From NCBI GenBank assembly GCA_039619475.1, contig CM077115.1:41850944-41914943 (forward strand): a stretch of 64,000 bases of DNA, read 5' to 3'. Below, piece after piece: positions 34,395-47,746 of the stretch. Origin of the DNA: Icerya purchasi. Its lineage: Eukaryota > Arthropoda > Insecta > Hemiptera > Monophlebidae. The notes under the pieces were generated by a model. It had not been told where the DNA came from. It made no database searches and saw only the letters and a list, made by a program, of their open reading frames with translations. The translations under genes were made by a program, and so were the position numbers. Within the stretch, counting starts at the first letter, position 1, and each line of letters starts with the position of its first letter.

Positions 34395-35080
34395 CGATCA
34401 AAGGATAGCAGACAAAAAGGATAAAAGAGAACTAGTATAATAGAAGGGGAATGTAAGGAGAGTATATAAAAGACGCGCTATAAGGAACAGGACTATTAGT
34501 AATAGTGACGAATCAGCAGCAATGAAGGGATATTCAAAAAAGGTAGGATTAGTATCACACGTAAAAAGAGAAGTAGAAGAACGAAGAGGGGACAAAATGG
34601 TGAAGATGTAAGTGAGAGGTGGAAAAACGATGAGCGAGCAAAATTACGCCGAAAACATCGATGATTCGAGAGAATGGTAAATATTGCAGAGAAGGAAAAT
34701 CAGCTAATGGCGAGACAGATAAATGGAGTCGGGATATGAAAGCGGAGAAAAATAATAGTTACTCCGTAATTTTAAATGAGCAGCTGCAAAAAAAAAAAAA
34801 AAAAAAAAAAAAAAACAAAAAAAAAACGATTGGGATTCAAAAACGCTAAGAAATATCCCGGTAGGCTAAACCAGTTATCGGCTACTAAGTCATTGTTTTC
34901 GATATCAGAATGTCTATCCGTAAGAAATCAATTTGGATAAGTTGTTGACGAAGGAAAAGAGTATTAGAGCACATAATTATACGATCAGTAGACTCGGAGA
35001 TGAGATGGAATACTTTGGCAATCTACTAAAATAAGGATATTCTGATTGATGAATAAAGATCGCTGCTACCACTTTACACG
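34395..35080 (-). pseudogene. I-clade LINE relic, RNase H to 3' end
   Basis: Minus strand. From right to left: STDRIIMCSNTLFLRQQ and QIDFLRI (matching the NIILSIRSLTSTLQSS and LIDFLWVPSHS blocks of the 20.5-22 kb copy), then the frame 34398-34595 with CDTNPTFFEYPF, matching CDANHIFFECPA. The coding strand is pyrimidine-rich like the rest of the family. An A-run (34789-34816, plus sense) sits inside, so the relic may have been interrupted by another insertion. Confidence 0.6.
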
Positions 35081-36933
35081 GTTATCGAGGAGCTCTTGTG
35101 ACTCGTACGAGGGGTTGCCTACCTACACTTCTAGCACTGGCATAAACATGTTGCGGCGCCTCTTTACTTTTATGTTGTTGAACTTATTATGAAATTTAAC
35201 TTCACGATTCTCGATACCGCGACGAAGCTACACTCGCCGTATGCTATATCTACTACAAAAAAAATCAAAAACGCTTCTAAACTCCTCCGGATGCAATGGC
35301 TGAGAACGATTTTTTTTGTGTGCATAAATTTAAAAAAAAAAAAAAAGAAAATACTTTGATACAGTGTGAAACATATTTTTAAGATGGCAAGTAATAATTG
35401 TCGCGTTCCTTCATTCCCGTTCGAAACAGAAACGAATAAAAGTAACAAACATTAAGAATGACCACTTTTTTTTCATTAATTACAAAAACAGATCGTAGTC
35501 GTTATTTATTCTTAAATCGAAGAATAATAATAACGATATGTTTAACGCGATGAGCCTGAAAATAGCCGAAATGCTCAACTGAAAAGAGTGACTTCGAACT
35601 ACTGCCGAATGTAACAGAAAACTCCGAAGACACAGTAAAATCAAGAAAGGGTCGGACAAGACTCGAATAGAACGAGGATACAGATTCAAGTCGAAAAGAA
35701 AAAATAAATATTTAACCTCCAAACTAAAAAAAAAAAAAAAAACAAAAAAAAACAAAAAAATCGTTCAACGTTAACTTTATATTTTTTCGTCATTAACCTT
35801 GGCGCTGTCTATCGTATCGATAAAACTTTTTTTTTTTTTGGAATTTGTTTTCTTTTCTGGGTGTGGTGTTAAGCGATGCACAGCGGTAACAACACTCTTC
35901 GAAAAGCACTTCCATTGGGGGAAAAAAAAAAGTAATTAAGAAAACCCCTCCAAAAAAAAAAAAAAACAACAAATATTATCATTAAAGTTTTTTAAAAAAA
36001 CAAATCAAAACTCGGTATAAAATAATCCATTTTTATTTTTCTGCGATAATTTGTTATCCGAACTTGGTGCGGCGAGAGATGCTATCGGGAAGAAAGGATA
36101 AAAATAATAAACCGACAATCGGGAGAACGGGATTGGAAATTTCAGCAGCACTCGTAAATTCATCTATTTGAAGCTTGTTTTCCGGCTTTTCACAAGTTAC
36201 TCTCGGTACTGACAGTGGATATCATTAATTTAGCAGCGGCCACAGGCCATGCTGACATCTATCAACTTGTTTTCATTAGTTCTTCTCGTTGACGCATGTG
36301 CTAAAATTTCAAACCTACTCTACAATCTCCCCGCCTCCTTTCAACGCATTTGTTGGCGCTATTATTTTTTAAATTACAGTAATAGCCGAAAATGAAAAAA
36401 AAAAAAATCATAATAATTCGCTGTTTAAAAGGGAAAATTCACGCAAATGGCTAATACCGAAGGATAAAGAAGGATATAAAAAAGGTCAGGAACAAGCGAT
36501 CGGTTGAATAAAACACGGCGGAAACGGAAATATAATTCTTTTTTTCTTTTTTTTTTTTTTTTAATAGAAGACAATCGTTTTAATTATTTTTAATTTTAAA
36601 AAATAAACAAAAATACAACAAAAGAAAAAAAAGGGGGGGGAGGAGGGATGTGGTTAAGTAAAAAGAAAAATTACATTTTCCGTTCGTATTTTCTTTTAGC
36701 TCCGCAGAAAATTAAATATTTTCGCTGTTTATTCGGGTCCCGGATTCTGTTTACAATGCGAAGAATTATGAAATTCCAGCTGATTTTTCTCACGGTTCAT
36801 ATTTTTACTTATGAATTACTCTTAAGGTACGTCACATTTCCTGCGATAAAATGCTTTTCGCGAGGGTATGTACAAATTTCTCAAATTTCTCTTTCCCAGC
36901 AAATTCTTTTCATTGTTTTACAGACTTTGTTTT

Positions 36934-36965
<32 letters not shown>

Positions 36966-37635
36966 TGAATGCTTCATCCGGCTTAGTAAAAATGTCTCGA
37001 AAGAAGTTAAGCCGAAAAAAGATTTTTATAATGAAAAAACAAGAGTTTTTCGAATTTAATAGAGGCGATAGAGATTCGCTTAATAATTCAAGTACATTCC
37101 GAATTATTTATTTATATTCGACATTTTCAATGCGGGGGGAATTTAGGCGCGTGACGAAGAAAATTGGAATAATGCCTAACAGCAGTTCTGCTTTTCATGA
37201 AATACTCTCTATTTTAAGCGCGGTCAGAATTTGACTTTTAGACGGGAGAAAGTGAAAGTTTTATTGTAACAATACCTGCCGCCGGACGGATCAGCTGCGT
37301 TCGATCTAATTTATGCGCGTAGAAGCTTAGAAAAGTTATACCGTTAAGTAAAAAGTTGTTTTCGTAAATTGTGTCATTCATTTAATTTTTTTAAGCTTGA
37401 CTGAAGCCCCCCCCCCACCATGTCAGTGATTACATTAGAGATCTCTGCGATAAATGTGATTTTTAAAAGATAAATAGCGATGTACCACAGTGCATCAAGG
37501 AAATCTGATTGCAGGACCGCGAGGTGAAAATAAGCAGGAATTTTGGTCGTGACTCTCAAATAAAATATGGTTATGGTATCTTTAGAGGCTTGGCCAGCAC
37601 GAGTTTACTTGTCGTCACAGATGATAGCATTTTAA
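35081..37635. other. Unclassified
   Basis: AT-rich with many A/T runs (35333-35346, 35726-35742, 36539-36562, 36939-36966) and a C-run (37407-37415). Open frames here are low-complexity and show no domain. Confidence 0.5.
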
Positions 37636-37639
37636 TTAC

Positions 37640-38900
37640 TTCGAAGTGATTTAGATTTTGATTCTATTAGATATTGAATATAGAAAGAAAGCAAGGATAT
37701 GCATGATACGAGGATTAGGAAATGGATAGACGAGATACTCTCTATAAGAAGGAGTAATATGAAGTTGAAAGAGTTGAAAATAGAGACTCTGTTCGTAGGG
37801 TCATTCAAAAACCACGTGTTTAGCATCGCATAAAAAGTTATGAGCCGGTAAATGGAAGCAGAGAGGGAGAAAAACAGCATCGAAAAGTAGGGAGTGTAAA
37901 AAATTGTTAAATCAAAGTGTCGGCACAATGATCTTGTAGTGCAACGATGAAGTTTAGGGAGAGTCTTGGAGCTACAAACTAGGAGAAGGTTGAACAACAG
38001 AAGGGTAGACACGACGGAGTCTAAATTGGTGAAGAAAACGATATACTTATTAGACCCAAATTTTAAATTCAGCTTTCTGGAATAAAAGAAGAGATTACAA
38101 GACGCAGAAATTTAATTACCATTCGACGAGACTGCCAGACATGCCTAATGGTCCATTTTTTCATTTGAATCTCACTATCCGCGGGAAATTTATTTGGATA
38201 GATGCAGAAATGGTTACGGTAGAGGCAATGGATCGAATGTGGAAAATAGTAGAATCGAAGGATGGGCGACAATTTAGGGAGGAAATGGATAGTCATTCGA
38301 AGAATTGTTAGGAATTTTTGTTAATATCGTAGATGGAAGAGATAATGAGAAGAGGACATCATCATATTGCGATGGAATCTACATATAGAGTATATGTGGA
38401 AGATGGATATATTAGGTAATAAGTAGGGTTCTAAATATTAGCGAGGAGGAAACAGGAAGGAAGCTTTAACTCTTTGAGGTGCAACCGTCAGCATAAAATA
38501 AATGCGCATGATAAAAGGAAATAGGCCGAGTTAAGAAAACCATTAAATTCATAATTAACGAATGGTTTTAGGACAGACATTAAATCATCAAAGGAAGAGA
38601 AGTTAGATTGGATGGACGAAGATGATTAACCAAATGAAAAGTTCATTGTATAATATATTCTTTCATTATAATATGTGGCAGAAACGGAATCGTTTTATAT
38701 GAAAAACGCCAATTATCAATTTCGATGAGAGAAAAGGGAGTCGTTTTATAACCGAGATGGAATCATTGACAAAGGAACAAAACTGGACCCAATATAGTAT
38801 ACTGCAGAAATAGTATATATTTTAGTGCTCTGGGGCAAAAGTGTTGAATTTGGAACAGAGATCGAGTATTTATAGCAGGAATCATTATTATTATTATTAT
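37640..38900 (-). pseudogene. I-clade LINE relic, RNase H region
   Basis: Minus strand, pyrimidine-rich and stop-ridden. HIRSIASTVTISASIQINF near 38200 corresponds to the SIRSLTSTLQSSRSILIDF block of the 20.5-22 kb copy. CDAKHVVFE near 37820 corresponds to CDANHIFFE, followed by a FQLFQLHI tail. The open frames 37632-38012 and 38069-38296 are parts of it. Same family, opposite orientation to the 20 kb copies, more decayed. Confidence 0.55.
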
Positions 38901-40560
38901 TTTTTTTCTCGAAATTAGTTATCAAACGTATGCTATTAAGCCGAGTTTAAAGTTATTACACGTAATCAATATTATTAAGTAAAATCGTACTATTAAACAC
39001 AAAATATATTTATAACAATTAAAAATTATAATAAATATTATGAAAAAGGTTATAAATATTGAAACACAGTACACGAAAATCGATGAAGACAACTTTAATT
39101 ACTCGTAATCTTGTAGAGTGGCAATTACAAAATCTTCAACTCTCTGCTAAACTGCGTTCTTTCCTTCTTCTGATGTTACACATTCCCAAGAAAAACCCCA
39201 ACCTTTTTCTTTTCCGATTAACTTTTATGTAGACCTTTATTTGAGCATTCCGAACTATCAATTTCATCCCTTATGATCCGACTTTTGAAGAACGTTTATT
39301 TAAAAGAGCAACATTATGCAATATTTTTTTAGATCTGCTGCAATAATCGTAATGACGTTTATTGAGTGAAAACACACAAAAAAAAAAAAAAAAAAATCGC
39401 TAAGAAAACGAGCACGCCAACTAGCGTGACGTACGGTGTTTCGTTCAATTACAACCGGGTTCAAATCCTGCTGCCACATATTGCAATTTGTAAAAACTTC
39501 ACTTACACTCTAGGTTAATGTCCATAGTTGACGACGCGCTCATATAAAAAAAAAAAAGAAATGTAAGAAATGCTAAGGCTGGTCTTCTGATCTTTTTTAT
39601 TTTTCTTTCTAGACGTAAATCTTAAAATTCTTATATTTTCTCCATTTCAAAAATTATTTATAATAGCGAGATTATATGCAAAAAAATCGAATTGCTCGAT
39701 AATTTTACGTTTTATTTCCACACAACTGGTGTACCCATTGCGAATACAACATTTGTAGCAAATTGTTCTCTACTTCTCCGAAAAATCCTCTTCCACAATA
39801 CAACGATTTTTTGTTCTTTTGCTTAAGCTATATATTAGAAAAAAAAAAAAAAACGTCTATTTTATTTAGCAACAAAATCCTTAACCCCATGAGTTTTTGC
39901 ACCCTCACTCATGATGTTATCCATTGTGTATATAAACTCTAAAATATTTGTAACGTACGCGTCGAAGAAACCTGTAATTGAATTTCAAAATTTCCCTCGG
40001 TGGTAGAGCTGTGTAATTCACACACCAGAAATTATTTCTGTTTCTTGATAAATATCGATTTGATCAAACATCTTATCTGGCAAACAACGACACGGTCGCC
40101 GTAAACTATTAGTTTCGTACAACTCTTATTAATGAACGAATTTTTATTACTGATCAATAACTGGAATCGTTCATGACTTTTTCTTTCACTACTGAACGTG
40201 GGAGCATTTTTGAGTATTCAAAACACCTTACTATATATAAATCATTTGACAGGCTTTTTGTGTGCGATGATAATAGCTATTCGATTATTTCCATATCAAG
40301 ATTTTTCAGCGCCTCACACGCTTACATAAATCAATTCCTTGTCAATATCGAAACAACGCCCCATGTGAACAGATTTTCTTTTCTCAACGTTCACACATAG
40401 GGGACTAAATATATGCAGGGCACGGATTCGGCGATGACTCTCAACCCGCACTTACTATTCTCTCCACTTCTTCGTTATCATCTCCAAAAGTTGCTCTGTC
40501 CATATTCTCGTGTAAAGTTAATTCAACGAATTTCGTCATTTGTTATCTAAACCCTGTTCA
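38901..40560. other. Unclassified, with a tRNA-like B box
   Basis: It contains A-runs (39378-39396, 39839-39853) and, at 39450-39476, GGGTTCAAATCC inside ACAACCGGGTTCAAATCCTG, a good pol III B box. A plausible but degraded A box lies some 35-50 bp upstream. This could be a SINE head in plus orientation rather than a tRNA gene, since no complete cloverleaf can be drawn. Confidence 0.35.
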
Positions 40561-41560
40561 AAACAGAGTTGCTCCGCCTCTGTCGCAACAAATTTTCGAT
40601 ACGGTTGGAGAAAAACAGTTTTTCCAATTGCGATGTGCGCGGTTTTAGAAAGCGGAAAATAGTAGGCGAGCTGGTGATCGCTCTACCGCGCTGACAACTT
40701 AAAAGAACTTAAAAGTCATTGTCGCGAATAATTCGACGAGAACGCCCCCCCCCCCCGTACTCAACAAGTTTTCAGGAAATTCGTTCGCGAATCGATTTTG
40801 TTAATGTTGAAAGTTTTCACATCCCATCTCACCGACTAATATTGCAACCGGCGGTCGTCGCTATCACCATACTAATCTTCTGACGCGAATAAATCATCGC
40901 ACACGCACTGGTAGTAAAAGTTTGAAAGTTAGCCAGTGATGAGCGAGAGAGAACGCGCGAAAAGTTAGGCTGATCGGGAGATACATCCCGCGCGAAATCG
41001 GACGAAATCGGTTGCGATAATGACATGCAACCTAATGGCCGACAGAATTCAGCTTAAAGTCGTGCTTTCGTCAAGCTGAGATTTAATGACGAATTAAGAC
41101 CAGTAACGAAGCTGCCGCACAACAAATCGATATTGTGCCGGAACAGTCACAATTCATATTACAACAATTACATCTGGCCGACTTATTCTAACTGAAAAAT
41201 AGGTCACTGCTGGCGAGAAGAACTTTATTACCTCGAACAAAGCGCTTGACTGACGCGCACTTTAGAGAAAAAAGCGAAAAATCTAACGAGAAGTTCGCCG
41301 CAGTCCTACTTCTTTTTTCAAGGTTATCGCGAAGTAATTCTAAATGAATTAATAAACATTTTAATTTTTCTTTCCCTTTCGATTAAATTCCGTTTCGAAA
41401 ACAAACGAACGACGAGATGGCGATAAAAATTTACCAACGGCTCGGATAACGGAAATTCGCTATCGCAAATGGGCTATTATTAAGGTCATCTATACGGGGG
41501 AAAATAAAATTGCCGCGCCTCCGACCATTTCTCAGAATATCCGACGACTTTTGATTATCG
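40561..41560 (-). promoter_or_regulatory. CpG-rich island, possible promoter or 5' exon
   Basis: This kilobase is clearly richer in G+C and CpG than the surrounding DNA (for example ATCCCGCGCGAAATCGGACG). It has no repeat signature. On the minus strand a good donor, CG then GTGAGA, falls at 40833/40832. It lies upstream of the recognised kinase exons, whose family is known in flies for many alternative 5' exons. I infer a candidate alternative promoter or non-coding first exon; transcription start motifs are not decisive. A 13-C run lies at about 40745-40757. Confidence 0.3.
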
Positions 41561-42335
41561 CATTCGACAGTTTCAATTAAACTTGGTGTTTTATTGGTTT
41601 TTTTTTTTTTTTTTTTTTTTGTTTTTTAATTTAGAATTTTCATTATGTTTTCTCCTTTTTAATTTCGTTTCAACTGAGTGCAGCGATTGACATGAATAAA
41701 ATGAATGATACGATTGATCCGGAGATGAAAGTATAATTGTTAAAATTAGACTAAACCAACAACAGGCATATATCTGAGTTACAACTCTGGTTGCGCTATT
41801 ATTAGTCGTAAAAAATTTTATAGGCGTATTTTTAAAGATTGTAAATAACTGAATATTACTTCCATTATTTTAAAGCTGTCTGTGAAATTTGTGGCATGTT
41901 TCAGAGGTGTTGTTACTAATCCGCTTTGTATACTTATGTTGGCATTTTCAAAAAAAAAAAAAAAAAAATGCTACCTTTGTAATAATGAAATCTAAGCAAC
42001 ATTTTAATCTTCCTACCGTTATTATGATATTTTTCACACTACCCCCCGTGTGCTCCCATTCTATACTCTAGTCAGAAAATTAATCAACATCGGTTACTTT
42101 TATCCTAGAATAAGTGAACTGACGTTATATACTCTAACAAATCCCCATTTACGATTTTATCAATGAACATCTATTTTTTATAAATATTTTTCGAAATTAC
42201 AGCACTCGTTTTATTTCTTTATTCATCTTTAGTTCTTTTTATATCGATAGACTTTATATATGTTCTATTTTCTTTTTTTTTTTTTTTTTTTGTTTATAAA
42301 ACTGTTATTTTTATATATATATATTTTTTTTTTTC
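41561..42335. other. Unclassified
   Basis: AT-rich with T- and A-runs (41600-41620, 41950-41969, 42272-42290). Nothing recognised. Confidence 0.5.
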
Positions 42336-42620
42336 TTTCCTACCCTGGGCGCGCCAGCGGCCTTGACCCAACAACATGAAAAATTAAGAGTTATAACTAA
42401 ATAGCCAGGCGGTCAGAAATGGAAAAGGACAGCAGCAACGGAACAATTAAAGGTAATGGGAAGGAACGGATATATAGGTAGCGTTAAAGGGAGTAGCAAG
42501 ACCCAAAACTAGAAGTTGGGCGTAAAGAAAGGAGCGTTCGTTAGAGAGTGTAGAACATTTGAATAGGATGTGATTTGAGTCACAAATACAAGAAGGCTCA
42601 GAAGCGTGAAGAGAGCTTTA
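42336..42620 (-). pseudogene. I-clade LINE, 3' end only
   Basis: Minus strand. It matches the 3' end of the 20.5-22 kb copy closely: a tail frame with NHILFKCSTLSNERSF (family NHIFFECPALRNESS), the pyrimidine-rich UTR, GTTGTTGGGTCAAGGCCGCT then GGCGCGCCCA, and an A-rich end next to a TA tract. Extreme 5' truncation, as is usual for LINE insertions. Confidence 0.75.
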
Positions 42621-43100
42621 TATACTCTTCATTTTATATTGCTTATTATATTTACTAACTCGGTTCTTTATAAGTGTGTATTGTTCCTAAGCAACGATAT
42701 AAAATATTTATATTTATAATACACTTTAATGATTTCAGTTTGGGTCTATGTAAAGCGAAACTTTACGTCTTTCTTTACGTAAACTTCACAATAAAGTGAC
42801 AAAAAAAAAATCAAAAAAAAAAATCGGTGTTTTATTTAATTTGTGGAAAGATAAAATTTAAAGCTTATTATACTCTATACTATCTAAATCGAATAGGATT
42901 TGTTTGTTGTTTTTTTTTTGTAATTTTATTTCACTTTATTACTTGGAATGGGTTGCAGAAACGTTCAAATTACGAATCGATTAGTGGCAGAATAGCGATA
43001 GAATATAAGAATTTGATAAAGCAGTAAAGTGACAGAAAGTTGTAAAACAAGACCGCTAATTTAGAGGTTAGACAGAATTACTATTGGGAATAAATCGGGC
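42621..43100. other. Unclassified
   Basis: AT-rich; nothing recognised before the LINE insertion at 43112. Confidence 0.5.
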
Positions 43101-43111
43101 AATTAATAACA

Positions 43112-44870
43112 GTAAGTGCTCGCCTATATATAGATGATCTAAACATATCCGTGGCATCTAACATCCCTTCGTTGGCCCAGTCTATCCTGCAAAATACAAT
43201 TAATAGATTGCAGCAATGGTCAGGAAAGAATGGGCTGGATTTCTCCTCTCAGAAGTCTCAATACGTTGTGTTCCATAGAGGTCGTCCTGTTCAGAATCCG
43301 CCATCACTACAAGTGAACAATAGTCCAATTCCTTATAAAACAACAGCAACTTTCCTAGGCATCTTGATGGACGCCAACCTGACGTGGAAGCCCTTTATAT
43401 CTGATTTAAAAACTAAATCCCTTCAGTCTTTAAGGGTAATCAAGTTCTTGTCAAATCCCAAATTTAATGTTCAGCCAAAGTTTCTCTTAAATATTTATAA
43501 AGCACTGGTCCTCAGCAAAATCAATTATGGGAGTCAGGTGTACTCGTCAGCGAGTGGTTCCCTGTTAAAAACACTGGACCCAATCCATAACGCCGCTATT
43601 CGCATGATACTTGGCGCCCATCGTACATCTCCAGCTAAAAGCCCACGTTCGTTAGCTGGTATACCACCGTTGTCTTACAACAGAAAGTTCTTCACTTATC
43701 GCGATATGCTTTCATGGGCTGCGGAGAATCATTGCGACGTAACTACGGAGCCTGATTTTCCCAAGGATAACCTACCTGAAGTCAATGCAATCTTGTTGCA
43801 AAATAACATAAAGCCCAACACCCAGAACGGACTTTTCAAAATTACCCCCACCCTTGGCTTCTTTTCAGGTAGAAGCTATCACAACTCTCACTGATAATAA
43901 TCACCCACCGGCGCTGCGAGGGCACAGGGCACTAAATATTATTAATAAATATACCACGTTCTCGAAAGCATACACTGATGGATCCAAAGCTAATGAGTCC
44001 AAGGCTGCCCCAGCGGCATGCGCTTTCGAAATAGACGGAATCGCAGAGGGCATGCGGTTGAACAACGTTGTATCCATTGCGGAAGCCGAAATGTATGCTG
44101 TGTTGTTTTGTCTTCAGGCATACTTAGAACTGAGATCCCAACCGCTCGGAATCTTACTGGCGACTGATTCCTTGCAGTCCATACGTGCTTTGCAGTCAGA
44201 TCACCCGGAATCACCAATGGTCCTAGAAGTCCTGGCTATCTTATACCAGCTGAGCCGAAGGGGATGCCGAGTTGTTTTTTTATGGGTCCCCAGTCATGCC
44301 GGTGTTCCGGGGAATGAGCGGGTTGACCTGGTCGCTCGGTCATTCATGATGTGCCCAATGCCGTTATTTGCTTTTGGTCCATTATCTCTGAGAGGTTTCC
44401 TGTCAGATACGGTCTTCGCACAGTGGAGTCATGACTGGATGTCTCAGTCGACCTTCCTCAGGGAACTGAAGCCTACGACGGAGCCATGGTGGCTTCCAGT
44501 CGGAACAGAACGCAAAGTGTTTTCGGCAATCAATCGCCTGAGAACGGGACATACGTCCTTTTCCCACGACTATATCCTCAAACAAGCCCTAAAGCCAGGT
44601 ACCTGCCCACTTTGTTCTACCGATGAATACCCGTCAGTTTCGCATATCTTGCTGAAATGCACACGTCTAAATGGGTTACGGCGAGGCCAGATCACATCGA
44701 TTGAAGACATCCTCTCAAATACCCCTACTGCTTTGAACAATCTTATGACTTTCGTTCAGGCTAGCGAGCTAAGGAGTATGTTTTAAACGTGGGTCCACTC
44801 ACTGCGATAACCGAGGTAGTTACATGCAGCGAGTGGTTTAGTACCCCTTCTTAAAAAAAAAAAAAAAAAA
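43112..44870 (+). mobile_element. I-clade LINE insertion, 5'-truncated, 11-bp target duplication
   Basis: A second, unrelated-looking I-clade element. The insertion is bounded exactly: AATTAATAACA at 43101-43111 and again at 44871-44881, with the 18-nt poly(A) (44853-44870) ending against the second copy. It enters at the RT catalytic motif itself (LYIDDLNIS, 43124-43150) and continues through the thumb (TFLGILMDANLTWKPF, KINYGSQVYSSASG). One frame change falls near 43854-43890. RNase H is then open to 44784 with YTDGSK, IAEAEMYAV, LATDSLQSI and GNERVDLVA supplying the acidic residues. A Cys tail CPLC...SHILLKC closes the protein. Codon use is balanced, unlike the pyrimidine-rich family. Confidence 0.92.
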
Positions 44871-44881
44871 AATTAATAACA

Positions 44882-46656
44882 ATTTTCAGACAAATCGGCT
44901 AAATCCATATGTTTTTTCTTTTTTTTTTTTGCATAGCTGTGAAAAACAACGACAGTCACCTTCCGCGGTTTCTTATTTATTTATTTGCTTATCTGGAAGG
45001 ATGTGCACAAGCATGCGCATACACCTCCATAAGATTTATATTTTTTTCTTTTGAGCGCGTCAACTATGGGCATAAGTGTGCGTTTTTTTGCTTTTTTTTT
45101 TTTTTTAAAGTTTCAATGTACGGCAGCGACCTAAAATATTACTAAACAGTAGAGACTTTCTGGAAATTAACATTTAAAATTAACTATCTCTGCAAGAATT
45201 CCCGTCAAATCCCAAATAGGTCTGAAATTTCTTTCGATTTTATACTGGCGGTCCTCGGTGAATTCAACTGTGGCTGTTGGACGTTCTTTTGAGGCGAATA
45301 AATGAACATCGTTCATCTTCATATTATTCGATAGCGGAAAGAAGATTCCTTCGCATTGTGATTTCATTTTGAAATCGCCACAGTGTCCTATCATTAATTT
45401 CCAATTTCCCGGACGATCACACTGTTTGGAGAAAATTAACAATATTCTCCCCTCCATCGTGGCATCAATTCTACGAAATCATACGCTGTTAAATAAGTAA
45501 GTTTCTTCGCAGACACATCGGTCTTCGTACACGGCTAAAAGAAACAGCTTCACACAACGTAACCCAATACTGTAATTTTATTACACGGGCTTCGGCAACC
45601 ACCGTGTCCGTGTTTGCTGTCGTTCTTTTCTCCTTTTTCCATACAAACTGACTGCTACAACACCCGGTAATAATACGTATATTTCATTTTACCGCAGTTC
45701 CTGAAAAAAGGCTTCCAGGTTTTCTCTCCGGATTCTAGAGTATTCAGGTGACAACAACAGTATGACCAAGCCCCGATGATCACGTCTTACACCACACGCG
45801 GCCTACATTACGTTTAAAATTTTCGAAACAATATATAGTATTTTTGTATGGCGAACCCGCGCGCGATTACAATCGAGTACGAATTTGAGTAAAACGGAAG
45901 AGCGATAATAAATTCGAGGAACAAAAATATTCGTAGTGAAAATGAACGCTGAAAGAGGGCAATTGGAAGCACTGATGACGTAACGATGACGAAAAACAAC
46001 ATTAATTTTAATTATAGTAAACGAAAGTGCAGTTCTGCTGTAGTATCAAATGCAGTTTGCATTTACAATGAATCGGAAATAAGGGAAACTGACGACCATC
46101 ACCCTAACATTAACGGACGGAGGGAGAAATCCGAGTTGCAAACGAAGCAATGCCGCAGTTCAAACTGTATTATACGGCAATGCACACATACGTTAGGGAT
46201 GTGTTTTTCATGCAACCCTTTTCGACGTTACTCTCGAGCAGTTACCACGTTCGAAAAGGCTCTGCAGGGAATTACCGCTTAACGGCCAGGAAAGTAATAT
46301 CGCGGATATCGCGCTCGTGACGGTAATAAAAAAAGTCTCGTAGAAATTAACAGATATCATCCTGGTAATGATGCGCACGTGTACACGTATGCGAGTAAGA
46401 TATAAAAGTCGATGGTAGAAATGCAAAAATAGTCACTGTAGCAAGTTTCGATACTCGAAACGCCATGATTAAAAATGAGTAAAGATAACAAACAGAAATT
46501 AATATTATAACTAATAATTACTTTAAAAAAAAACCAATAATTCTGTCATGTGCTCTTTAACACGTGATTAACAAATAAAATTTCAACACCAGCCTCGAAT
46601 TATACACTACTTAACCAATTTTATTTATTAAACTAGTTTGAAACGATTTCTATACA

Positions 46657-46706
<50 letters not shown>

Positions 46707-47602
46707 CATATATAAATAAAAAACTGCATTCACATATAGTGTTAAATATTCTGCGTCATTTTTTTTTTTTTTTTTCGTATCGCACATAAGTTTACTCTAA
46801 AAAGTAAACAATGTTAAAAAAAAACGACAATTTTTTCTATAAAATGACATTTCCGAAAAAGAAGAAAAAAAAAAACATTAAATACTTAATTTTATTTGCG
46901 TTCATATCTCAGAATAGTTTCGAATTCGTTTAAATTTTTTCGATTTTCTCGATGTAGCAGCTTCGTTTTTTCCATATTTGTATATAAGACGCGGCTACGT
47001 TTAAGACGCGAATATAAATTACTGATCGATGTCGTAAAAAGAAAAATCGAATTATTTGTCAATCAGATATAAAGACATTTAAAAAGAAGTTAAAAATACA
47101 TAGTTCAGGTAGGTCGAAACGGTAATAAAGCTGTACAAAGAATTGATATTAAAAAACAAGGACGTTGAAAATTATGCCGAACAGGTGACAAATAGTAATG
47201 AAGGAAAATTGAACAGTATTGGTCGCTAAACAGCTAAAGGTAATTAAGTAGCGTTTGGTTTTCTGCGCGTTGCATTGATGATCTAAATGAATATAAAATA
47301 GTTTCAGAGGCGACTTGAAAGTTTGATAACACCGAAAATATTTTCATCTAATCGATGAATATTTTTCGTGTTTTTCCAAAAGCGTCGTTGAAATATTTTT
47401 GGTACTTCTCCGATGAGAAAGCGGATAATTAGGTAATAGACGGTGGGGAGCGCTAAAATTAAATCGTAATGATGACGCGCGTTTATTTATATATATATAT
47501 ATATATAGTTGTTTTTTTTTTGCTGCAATTGCGTTGTCTGTAATTAGAACATCGTGGCCCAGTGCGTTAAGAGAACTTCGGGTTTGCGCATTCACTAAGT
47601 TA
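44882..47602. other. Unclassified
   Basis: It holds (TA)n tracts (46661-46702 and 47487-47507) and T-runs (45081-45106, 46760-46775). The minus-strand frame 45167-45457 and plus-strand frame 45986-46282 are not AT-biased noise in appearance, but neither resembles a family I know. Splice sites do not settle whether they are exons. Confidence 0.4.
46661..46702. repeat. (TA)n microsatellite
   Basis: About 21 TA units followed by CATACATATATA. Confidence 0.95.
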
Positions 47603-47611
47603 CAAAAAGGT

Positions 47612-47645
<34 letters not shown>

Positions 47646-47746
47646 ACTTCTGCCGATTCGTGCCTAGCCTATTTGGCTATCTGCGAATGGACTCAATGTA
47701 TTCAGTTGAGTGGAGAATACATCCATTGATGTATTCAGCCCATCAC

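Noticed and set aside
43990..44217. Minus-strand open frames inside the LINE at 43-45 kb, and plus-strand ones at 48.6-49.4 and 50.4-50.7 kb
   Set aside because: They are shadows of the LINE coding frames on the opposite strand.
44909..45145. Open frames translating to poly-Phe or poly-Lys, and similar ones across the window
   Set aside because: They are produced by homopolymer A/T runs and TA tracts and show no domain or codon bias.
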